Assembly: GCA_914767715.1 (NCBI GenBank)
Contig: OU612069.1
Span: forward strand, 8,060,001-8,124,000
DNA length: 64,000 nucleotides
Direction of reading: 5' to 3'
DNA from: Membranipora membranacea
Taxonomy: Eukaryota > Bryozoa > Gymnolaemata > Cheilostomatida > Membraniporidae
The position numbers and the translations under genes were made by a program. The notes beneath the pieces were generated by a model that saw nothing but the letters and a program-made list of their open reading frames with translations, was not told the DNA's origin and did no database searches. Below are positions 51,201 to 61,898 of the stretch, piece by piece. The stretch's first letter is position 1, and every line of letters begins with the position of its first letter.

Positions 51201-51530
51201 AACCTGGCTGCTAATTAAGCTGACTTGAAATTTACAAAAACATACCAAGGGAGAGTATCATGCTTTTTTTTCGCTCGGATCAAAAAATAGATTTCGTTCC
51301 AACCTACCTCAAAAGGAGAAGCAACTCCTGCTCATCTCAAATCTGAAATCCGTTTTGTTTTGCGGGTCTCCCTTCTCCGTCAGCACCAACTTTAACGACG
51401 CCCACTTTCGCACTAAGAAAACATGCCAAACGGCAGCAGTAAAAAATTCAAAGTCTATCACAATGAAACTCTGACCAGTTCAAGCCCTCAAACACCTTAT
51501 TCAAAATCCAGAATATGGAGATTCTCAGAT
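51201..51530. repeat. 330-bp chimeric monomer carrying the 5-bp deletion
   Basis: The left half resembles the monomer at 48859: acataccaag, tatcatgc, and ctcatctc with the marker a at 51334. The right half matches the monomer at 48195: actaagaaaac with the marker g at 51417, and cacaatgaaac, where 5 bp of the TCATATGA palindrome are lost. The switch lies between 51335 and 51416. A copy is present in the second unit at 60229-60558. Confidence 0.8.
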
Positions 51531-52534
51531 AACCTGGCTGCTAATTAAGCTGACTTGAAATTTACAAAAATATACCCAGGGAGGGTATCACGCCTTTTTT
51601 TCGCTCGGATCAAAAAATAGATTTCGTTCCAACCTACCTCTAAAGGAGAAGCAACTCCTGCTCGTCTCAAATCTGAAATCCGTTTTGTTTTGCGGGTCTC
51701 CCTTCTCCGTCAGCACCAACTTTAACAACGCCCACTTTCGCACTAAAAAAACATGCCAAACGGCAGCAGTAAAAAATTCAAAGTCTATCACAATCATATG
51801 AAACTCTGGCCAGTTCAAGCCCTCAAACACCTTATTCAAAATCCAGAATATGGAGATTCTCAGATAACCTGGCTGCTAATTAAGCTGACTTGAAATTTAC
51901 AAAAATATACCAAGGGAGGGTATCACGCTTTTTTTTCGCTCGGATCAAAAAATAGATTTCGTTCCAACCTACCTCAAAAGGAGAAGCAACTCCTGCTCGT
52001 CTCAAATCTGAAATCCGTTTTGTTTTGCGGGTCTCCCTTCTCCGTCAGCACCAACTTTAACAACGCCCACTTTCGCACTAAAAAAACATGCCAAACGGCA
52101 GCAGTAAAAAATTCAAAGTCTATCACAATCATATGAAACTCTGACCAGTTCGAGCCCTCAAACACCTTATTCAAAATCCAGAATATAGAGATTCTCAGAT
52201 AACCTGGCTGCTAATTAAGCTGACTTGAAATTTACAAAAATATACCAAGGGAGCGTATCACGCTTTTTTTTCGCTCGGTTCAGAAAATAGATTTCGTTCC
52301 AACCTACCTCAAAAGGAGAAGCAACTCCTGCTCTCTCAAATCTGAAATCCGTTTTGTTTTGCGGGTCTCCCTTCTCCGTCAGCACCAACTTTAACGACGC
52401 CCACTTTCGCACTAAAAAAACATGCCAAACGACAGCAGTAAAAAATTCAAAGTCTATCACAATCATATGAAACTCTGACCAGTTCAAGCCCTCAAACACC
52501 TTATTCAAAATCCAGAATATGGAGATTCTCAGAT

Positions 52535-52870
52535 AGCCTGGCTGCTAATTAAGCTGACTTGAAATTTACAAAAATATACCAAGGGAGGGTATCACGCTTT
52601 TTTTTCGTTCGGATCAAAAAATAGATTTCGTTCCAACCTACCTCAAAAGGAGAAGCAACTCCTGCTCGTCTCAAATCTGAACTCCGTTTTGTTTTGCGGG
52701 TCTCCCTTCTCCGTCAGCACCAACTTTAACGACGCCCACTTTCGCACTAAAAAAACATGCCATACCGGCAGCAGTAAAAAATTCAAAGTCTATCACAATG
52801 ATATGAAACTCTGACCAGTTCAAGCCCTCAAACACCTTATTCAAAATCCAGAATATGGAGATTCTCAGAT
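52535..52870. repeat. Chimeric monomer at the junction of 34-mer copies 1 and 2
   Basis: The left end has agatagcctgg and caaaaatatacc, like the monomer at 46855. The remainder has ttcgttcgg (marker t at 52608), gaactccg, the extra base in gccataccggc, and caatgatatg, like the monomer at 41165. The switch is between about 52576 and 52607. The same chimera recurs at 61563-61898, before copy 3. It is thus the founding junction of the tandem 34-mer array. Confidence 0.87.
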
Positions 52871-55800
52871 AACCTGGCTGCTAATTAAGCTGACTTGAAA
52901 TTTACAAAACATACCAAGGGAGGGTATCACGCTTTTTTTTCGCTCGGATCAAAAAATAGATTTCGTTCCAACCTACCTCAAAAGGAGAAGCAACTCCTGC
53001 TCGTCTCAAATCTGAAATCCGTTTTGTTTTGCGGATCTCCCTTCTCCGTCAGCACCAACTTTAACGACGCCCACTTTCGCACTAAAAAAACATGCCCAAC
53101 GGCAGCAGTAAAAAATGCAAAGTCTATCACAATCATATGAAACTCTGACCAGTTCAAGCCCTCAAACACCTTATTCAAAATCCAGAATATGGAGATTCTC
53201 AGATAACCTGGCTGCTAATTAAGCTGACTTGAAACTTACAAAAATATACCAAGAGAAGGTATCACGCTTTTTTTTCGCTCGGATCAAAAAATAGATTTCG
53301 TTCCATCCTACCTCAAAAGGAGAAGCAACTCCTGCTCGTCTCAAATCTGAAATCCGTTTTGTTTTGCGGGTCTCCCTTCTCCGTCAGCACCAACTTTAAT
53401 GACGCCCACTTTCGCACTAAAAAAACATGCCAAACGGCAGCAGTAAAAAATTCAAAGTCTATCACAATCATATGAAACTCTGACCAGTTCAAGCCCTCAA
53501 ACACCTTATTCAAAATCCAGAATATGGAGATTCTCAGATAACCTGGCTGCTAATTAAGCTGACTTGAAATTTACAAAAACATACCAAGGGAGGGTATCAC
53601 GCTTTTTTTTCGCTCGGATCAAAAAATAGATTTCGTTCCAACCTACCTCCAAAGGAGAAGCAACTCCTGCTCGTCTCAAATCTAAAATCCGTTTTGTTTT
53701 GCGGGTCTCCCTTCTCCGTCAGCACCAACTTTAATGACGCCCACTTTCGCACTAACAAAACATGCCAAACGGCAGCAGTAAAAAATTCAAAGTCTATCAC
53801 AATCATATGAAACTCTGACCAGTTCAAGCCCTCAAACACCTTATTCAAAATCCAGAATATGGAGATTCTCAGATAACCTGGCTGCTAATTAAGCTGACTT
53901 GAAATTTACAAAAATATACCCAGGGAGGGTATCACGCCTTTTTTTCGCTCGGATCAAAAAATAGATTTCGTTCCAACCTACCTCTAAAGGAGAAGCAACT
54001 CCTGCTCGTCTCAAATCTGAAATCCGTTTTGTTTTGCGGGTCTCCCTTCTCCGTCAGCACCAACTTTAACAACGCCCACTTTCGCACTAAAAAAACATGC
54101 CAAACGGCAGCAGTAAAAAATTCAAAGTCTATCACAATCATATGAAACTCTGACCAGTTCAAGCCCTCAAACACCTTATTCAAAATCCAGAATATGGAGA
54201 TTCTCAGATAACCTGGCTGCTAATTAAGCTGACTTGAAATTTACAAAAATATACCAAGGGAGGGTATCACGCTTTTTTTTCGCTCGGATCAAAAAATAGA
54301 TTTCGTTCCAACCTACCTCAAAAGGAGAAGCAACTCCTGCTCGTCTCAAATCTGAAATCCGTTTTGTTTTGCGGGTCTCCCTTCTCCGTCAGCACCAACT
54401 TTAACGACGCCCACTTTCGCACTAAAAAAACATGCCAAACGGCAGCAGTAAAAAATTCAAAGTCTATCACAATCATATGAAACTCTGACCAGTTCGAGCC
54501 CTCAAACACCTTATTCAAAATCCAGAATATAGAGATTCTCAGATAACCTGGCTGCTAATTAAGCTGACTTGAAATTTACAAAATTATACCAAGGGAGCGT
54601 ATCGCGCTTTTTTTTCGCTCGGTTCAGAAAATAGATTTCGTTCCAACCTACCTCAAAAGGAGAAGCAACTCCTGCTCTCTCAAATCTGAAATCCGTTTTG
54701 TTTTGCGGGTCTCCCTTCTCCGTCAGCACCAACTTTAACGACGCCCACTTTCGCACTAAAAAAACATGCCAAACGGCAGCAGTAAAAAATTCAAAGTCTA
54801 TCACAATCATATGAAACTCTGACCAGTTCAAGCCCTCAAACACCTTATTCAAAATCCAGAATATGGAGATTCTCAGATAACCTGGCTGCTAATTAAGCTG
54901 ACTTGAAATTTACAAAAATATACCAAGGGAGGGTATCACGCTTTTTTTTCGCTCGGATCAGAAAATAGATTTCGTTCCAACCTACCTCAAAAGGAGAAGC
55001 AACTCCTGCTCTCTCAAATCTGAAATCCGTTTTGTTTTGCGGGTCTCCCTTCTCCGTCAGCACCAACTTTAACGACGCCCACTTTCGCACTAAAAAAACA
55101 TGCCAAACGGCAGCAGTAAAAAATTCAAAGTCTATCACAATCATATGAAACTCTGACCAGTTCAAGCCCTCAAACACCTCATTCAAAATCCAGAATATGG
55201 AGATTCTCAGATAACCTGGCTGCTAATTAAGCTGACTTGAAATTTACAAAAATATACCAAGGGAGGGTATCACGCTTTTTTTTCGCTCGGATCAAAAAAT
55301 AGATTTCGTTCCAACCTACCTCAAAAGGAGAAGCAACTCCTGCTCGTCTCAAATCTGAAATCCGTTTTGTTTTGCGGGTCTCCCTTCTCCGTCAGCACCA
55401 ACTTTAACGACGCCCACTTTCGCACTAAAAAAACATGCCAAACGGCAGCAGTAAAAAATTCAAAGTCTATCACAATCATATGAAACTCTGACCAGTTCAA
55501 GCCCTCAAACACCTTATTCAAAATCCAGAATATGGAGATTCTCAGATAACCTGGCTGCTAATTAAGCTGACTTGAAATTTACAAAAACATACCAAGGGAG
55601 GGTATCACGCTTTTTTTTCGTTCGGATCAAAAAATAGATTTCGTTCCAACCTACCTCAAAAGGAGAAGCAACTCCTGCTCGTCTCAAATCTGAACTCCGT
55701 TCTGTTTTGCGGGTCTCCCTTCTCCGTCAGCACCAACTTTAACGACGCCCACTTTCGCACTAAAAAAACATGCCATACGGCAGCAGTAAAAAATTCAAAG

Positions 55801-58800
55801 TCTATCACAATCATATGAAACTCTGACCAGTTCAAGCCCTCAAACACCTTATTCAAAATCCAGAATATGGAGATTCTCAGATAACCTGGCTGCTAATTAA
55901 GCTGACTTGAAATTTACAAAACATACCAAGGGAGGGTATCACGCTTTTTTTTCGCTCGGATCAAAAAATAGATTTCGTTCCAACCTACCTCAAAAGGAGA
56001 AGCAACTCCTGCTCGTCTCAAATCTGAAATCCGTTTTGTTTTGCGAGTCTCCCTTCTTCGTCAGCACCAACTTTAACGACGCCCACCTTCGCACTAAAAA
56101 AACATGCCAAACGACAGCAGTAAAAAATTCAAAGTCTATCACAATCATATGAAACTCTGACCAGTTCAAGCCCTCAAACACCTTATTCAAAATCCAGAAT
56201 ATGGAGATTCTCAGATAACCTGGCTGCTAATTAAGCTGACTTGAAATTTACAAAAATATACCAAGGGAGGGTATCACGCTTTTTTTTCGCTCGGATCAGA
56301 AAATAGATTTCGTTCCAACCTACCTCAAAAGGAGAAGCAACTCCTGCTCTCTCAAATCTGAACTCCGTTTTGTTTTGCGGGTCTCCCTTCTCCGTCAGCA
56401 CCAACTTTAACGACGCCCACTTTCGCACTAAAAAAACATGCCAAATGGCAGCAGTAAAAAATTCAAAGTCTATCACAATCATATGAAACTCTGACCAGTT
56501 CAAGCCCTCAAACACCTCATTCAAAATCCAGAATATGGAGATTCTCAGATAACCTGGCTGCTAATTAAGCTGACTTGAAATTTACAAAAATATACCAAGG
56601 GAGGGTATCACGCTTTTTTTTCGCTCGGATCAAAAAATAGATTTCGTTCCAACCTACCTCAAAAGGAGAAGCAACTCCTGCTCGTCTCAAATCTGAAATC
56701 CGTTTTGTTTTGCGGGTCTCCCTTCTCCGTCAGCACCAACTTTAACGACGCCCACTTTCGCACTAAAAAAACATGCCAAACGGCAGCAGTAAAAAATTCA
56801 AAGTCTATCACAATCATATGAAACTCTGACCAGTTCAAGCCCTCAAACACCTTATTCAAAATCCAGAATATGGAGATTCTCAGATAACCTGGCTGCTAAT
56901 TAAGCTGACTTGAAATTTACAAAAATATACCAAGGGAGGGTATCACGCTTTTTTTTCGCTCGGATCAAAAAATAGATTTCGTTCCAACCTACCTCAAAAG
57001 GAGAAGCAACTCCTGCTCGTCTCAAATCTGAAATCCGTTTTGTTTTGCGGGTCTCCCTTCTCCGTCAGCACCAACTTTAACGACGCCCACTTTCGCACTA
57101 AAAAAACATGCCAAACGGCAGCAGTAAAAAATTCAAAGTCTATCACAATCATATGAAACTCTGACCAGTTCAAGCCCTCAAACACCTTATTCAAAATCCA
57201 GAATATGGAGATTCTCAGATAACCTGGCTGCTAATTAAGCTGACTTGAAATTTACAAAAATATACCAAGGGAGGGTATCACGCTTTTTTTTCGCTCGGAT
57301 CAAAAAATAGATTTCGTTCCAACCTACCTCAAAAGGAGAAGCAACTCCTGCTCGTCTCAAATCTGAAATCCGTTTTGTTTTCCGGGTCTCCCTTCTCCGT
57401 CAGCACCAACTTTAACGACGCCCTCTTTCGCACTAAAAAAACATGCCAAACGGCAGCTGTAAAAAATTCAAAGTCTATCACAATCATATGAAACTCTGAC
57501 CAGTTCAAGCCCTCAAACACCTTATTCAAAATCCAGAATATGGAGATTCTCAGATAACCTGGCTGCTAATTAAGCTGACTTGAAATTTACAAATATATAC
57601 CAAGGGAGGGTATCACGCTTTTTTTTCGCTCGGATCAAAAAATAGATTTCGTTCCAACCTACCTCAAAAGGAGAAGCAACTCCTGCTCGTCTCAAATCTG
57701 AAATCCGTTTTGTTTTGCGGGTCTCCCTTCTCCGTCAGCACCAACTTTAACAACGCCCACTTTCGCACTAAAAAAACATGCCAAACGGCAGCAGTAAAAA
57801 ATTCAAAGTCTATCACAATCATATGAAACTCTGACCAGTTCGAGCCCTCAAACACCTTATTCAAAATCCAGAATATAGAGATTCTCAGATAACCTGGCTG
57901 CTAATTAAGCTGACTTGAAATTTACAAAAATATACCAAGGGAGCGTATCACGCTTTTTTTTCGCTCGGTTCAGAAAATAGATTTCGTTCCAACCTACCTC
58001 AAAAGGAGAAGCAACTCCTGCTCTCTCAAATCTGAAATCCGTTTTGTTTTGCGGGTCTCCCTTCTCCATCAGCACCAACTTTAACGACGCCCACTTTCGC
58101 ACTAAAAAAACATGCCAAACGACAGCAGTAAAAAATTCAAAGTCTATCACAATCATATGAAACTCTGACCAGTTCAAGCCCTCAAACACCTTATTCAAAA
58201 TCCAGAATATGGAGATTCTCAGATAGCCTGGCTGCTAATTAAGCTGACTTGAAATTTACAAAAATATACCAAGGGAGGGTATCACGCTTTTTTTTCGCTC
58301 GGATCAAAAAATAGATTTCGTTCCAACCTACCTCAAAAGGAGAAGCAACTCCTGCTCGTCTCAAATCTGAAATCCGTTTTGTTTTGCGGGTCTCCCTTCT
58401 CCGTCAGCACCAACTTTAACAACGCCCACTTTCGCACTAAAAAAACATGCCAAACGGCAGCAGTAAAAAATTCAAAGTCTATCACAATCATATGAAACTC
58501 TGACCAGTTCAAGCCCTCAAACACCTTATTCAAAATCCAGAATATGGAGATTCTCAGATAACCTGGCTGCTAATTAAGCTGACTTGAAATTTACAAAAAC
58601 ATACCAAGGGAGGGTATCACGCTTTTTTTTCGTTCGGATCAAAAAATAGATTTCGTTCCAACCTACCTCAAAAGGAGAAGCAACTCCTGCTCGTCTCAAA
58701 TCTGAAATCCGTTTTGTTTTGCGGGTCTCCCTTCTCCGTCAGCACCAACTTTAACGACGCCCACTTTCGCACTAAAAAAACATGCCATACGGCAGCAGTA

Positions 58801-59893
58801 AAAAATTCAAAGTCTATCACAATCATATGAAACTCTTACCAGTTTAAGCCCTCAAACACCTTATTCAAAATCCAGAATATGGAGATTCTCAGATAACCTG
58901 GCTGCTAATTAAGCTGACTTGAAATTTACAAAAACATACCAAGGGAGGGTATCACGCTTTTTTTTCGCTCGGATAGAAAAATAGATTTCGTTCCAACCTA
59001 CCTCAAAAGGAGAAGCAACTCCTGCTCGTCTCAAATCTGAAATCCGTTTTGTTTTGCGGGTCTCCCTTCTCCGTCAGCACCAACTTTAACGACGCCCACT
59101 TTCGCACTAAAAAAACATGCCATACGGCAGCAGTAAAAAATTCAAAGTCTATCACAATCATATGAAACTCTTACCAGTTTAAGCCCTCAAACACCTTATT
59201 CAAAATCCAGAATATGGAGATTCTCAGATAACCTGGCTGCTAATTAAGCTGACTTGAAATTTACAAAAACATACCAAGGGAGGGTATCACGCTTTTTTTT
59301 CGCTCGGATAGAAAAATAGATTTCGTTCCAACCTACCTCAAAAGGAGAAGCAACTCCTGCTCGTCTCAAATCTGAAATCCGTTTTGTTTTGCGGGTCTCC
59401 CTTCTCCGTCAGCACCAACTTTAACGACGCCCACTTTCGCACTAAAAAAACATGCCATACGGCAGCAGTAAAAAATTCAAAGTCTATCACAATCATTTGA
59501 AACTCTGACCAGTTCAAGCCCTCAAACACCTTATTCAAAATCCAGAATATGGAGAATCTCAGATAACCTGGCTGCTAATTAAGCTGACTTGAAATTTACA
59601 AAACATACCAAGGGAGGGTATCACGCTTTTTTTTCGCTCAGATCAAAAAATAGATTTCGTTCCAACCTACCTCAAAAGGAGAAGCAACTCCTGCGCGTCT
59701 CAAATCTGAAATCCGTTTTGTTTTGCGGGTCTCCCTTCTCCGTCAGCACCAACTTTAACGACGCCCACTTTCGCACTAAGAAAACATGCCAAACGGCAGC
59801 AGTAAAAAATTCAAAGTCTATCACAATGAAACTCTGACCAGTTCAAGCCCTCAAACACCTCATTCAAAATCCAGAATATGGAGATTCTCAGAT

Positions 59894-60228
59894 AACCTGG
59901 CTGCTAATTAAGCTGACTTGAAATTTACAAAAATATACCAAGGGAGGGTATCACGCTTTTTTTTCGCTCGGATCAAAAAATAGATTTCGTTCCAACCTAC
60001 CTCAAAAGGAGAAGCAACTCCTGCTAGTCTCAAATCTGAAATCCGTTTTGTTTTGAGGGTCTCCCTTCTCCGTCAGCACCAACTTTAACGACGCCCACTT
60101 TCGCACTAAAAAAACATGCCAAACGGCAGCCGTAAAAAATTCAAAGTCTATCACAATCATATGAAACTCTGACCAGTTCAAGCCCTCAAACACCTCATTC
60201 AAAATCCAGAATATGGAGATTCTCAGAT
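59894..60228. repeat. Chimeric monomer at the 7-monomer deletion in copy 2
   Basis: The left part matches the monomer at 48524: ctgctagtc, and tttgagggt with the marker a at 60056. The right part matches the monomer at 50867: gcagccgtaa with the marker c at 60131, tcacaatc, and cctcattc at the end. The switch is between 60057 and 60130. The chimera stays 335 bp because the 1-base deletion of the right parent lies left of the switch. This accounts exactly for the 2342-bp rather than 2343-bp difference between copies 1 and 2. Confidence 0.92.
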
Positions 60229-61562
60229 AACCTGGCTGCTAATTAAGCTGACTTGAAATTTACAAAAACATACCAAGGGAGAGTATCATGCTTTTTTTTC
60301 GCTCGGATCAAAAAATAGATTTCGTTCCAACCTACCTCAAAAGGAGAAGCAACTCCTGCTCATCTCAAATCTGAAATCCGTTTTGTTTTGCGGGTCTCCC
60401 TTCTCCGTCAGCACCAACTTTAACGACGCCCACTTTCGCACTAAGAAAACATGCCAAACGGCAGCAGTAAAAAATTCAAAGTCTATCACAATGAAACTCT
60501 GACCAGTTCAAGCCCTCAAACACCTTATTCAAAATCCAGAATATGGAGATTCTCAGATAACCTGGCTGCTAATTAAGCTGACTTGAAATTTACAAAAATA
60601 TACCCAGGGAGGGTATCACGCCTTTTTTTCGCTCGGATCAAAAAATAGATTTCGTTCCAACCTACCTCTAAAGGAGAAGCAACTCCTGCTCGTCTCAAAT
60701 CTGAAATCCGTTTTGTTTTGCGGGTCTCCCTTCTCCGTCAGCACCAACTTTAACAACGCCCACTTTCGCACTAAAAAAACATGCCAAACGGCAGCAGTAA
60801 AAAATTCAAAGTCTATCACAATCATATGAAACTCTGGCCAGTTCAAGCCCTCAAACACCTTATTCAAAATCCAGAATATGGAGATTCTCAGATAACCTGG
60901 CTGCTAATTAAGCTGACTTGAAATTTACAAAAATATACCAAGGGAGGGTATCACGCTTTTTTTTCGCTCGGATCAAAAAATAGATTTCGTTCCAACCTAC
61001 CTCTAAAGGAGAAGCAACTCCTGCTCGTCTCAAATCTGAAATCCGTTTTGTTTTGCGGGTCTCCCTTCTCCGTCAGCACCAACTTTAACAACGCCCACTT
61101 TCGCACTAAAAAAACATGCCAAACGGCAGCAGTAAAAAATTCAAAGTCTATCACAATCATATGAAACTCTGACCAGTTCGAGCCCTCAAACACCTTATTC
61201 AAAATCCAGAATATAGAGATTCTCAGATAACCTGGCTGCTAATTAAGCTGACTTGAAATTTACAAAAATATACCAAGGGAGCGTATCACGCTTTTTTTTC
61301 GCTCGGTTCAGAAAATAGATTTCGTTCCAACCTACCTCAAAAGGAGAAGCAACTCCTGCTCTCTCAAATCTGAAATCCGTTTTGTTTTGCGGGTCTCCCT
61401 TCTCCGTCAGCACCAACTTTAACGACGCCCACTTTCGCACTAAAAAAACATGCCAAACGACAGCAGTAAAAAATTCAAAGTCTATCACAATCATATGAAA
61501 CTCTGACCAGTTCAAGCCCTCAAACACCTTATTCAAAATCCAGAATATGGAGATTCTCAGAT

Positions 61563-61898
61563 AGCCTGGCTGCTAATTAAGCTGACTTGAAATTTACAAA
61601 AATATACCAAGGGAGGGTATCACGCTTTTTTTTCGTTCGGATCAAAAAATAGATTTCGTTCCAACCTACCTCAAAAGGAGAAGCAACTCCTGCTCGTCTC
61701 AAATCTGAACTCCGTTTTGTTTTGCGGGTCTCCCTTCTCCGTCAGCACCAACTTTAACGACGCCCACTTTCGCACTAAAAAAACATGCCATACCGGCAGC
61801 AGTAAAAAATTCAAAGTCTATCACAATGATATGAAACTCTGACCAGTTCAAGCCCTCAAACACCTTATTCAAAATCCAGAATATGGAGATTCTCAGAT
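61563..61898. repeat. Second copy of the 34-mer junction chimera
   Basis: It carries the same markers as 52535-52870: agatagcctgg on the left; ttcgttcgg, gccataccggc and caatgatatg on the right. Having the same exchange point at both boundaries shows that the later copies came from re-amplification of a unit that already contained the junction, not from independent exchanges. Confidence 0.87.

Larger units (their letters stand above)
41501..52870. repeat. 34-monomer higher-order unit, copy 1 (11370 bp)
   Basis: Thirty-four monomers recur in the same order 11370 bp downstream. Markers include gcggatctcc with aaaaatgcaaag in the first, gaaacttac with aagagaagg in the second, acctccaaagg in the third, and tacccaggg with cctctaaagg in the fourth. 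The unit has internal repeats. The trio at 42505-43508 (tacccaggg, then atatagag, then ggttcag) returns at its right end at 51531-52534, and the last two types recur at 46186-46854. Two monomers, at 48195 and 51201, share a 5-bp deletion and actaagaaaac. The unit is 20 bp shorter than 34 x 335 because of the 334-, 330- and 329-bp copies. Confidence 0.92.
52871..61898. repeat. 34-mer unit, copy 2, with a 7-monomer deletion (9028 bp)
   Basis: Colinear with copy 1 at +11370 up to the monomer at 59894, then at +9028 to the end, so 2342 bp (seven monomers) are missing. Differences from copy 1 are sparse. Those found by eye are 54406 g (43036 a), 54781 a (43411 c), 57929 a (46559 t), 57944 c (46574 g) and 58511 a (47141 g). 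The monomer at 60894 has cctctaaagg (t at 61004) where copy 1 has cctcaaaagg. It shares this with its left neighbour at 60559, which suggests local conversion. Confidence 0.92.
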
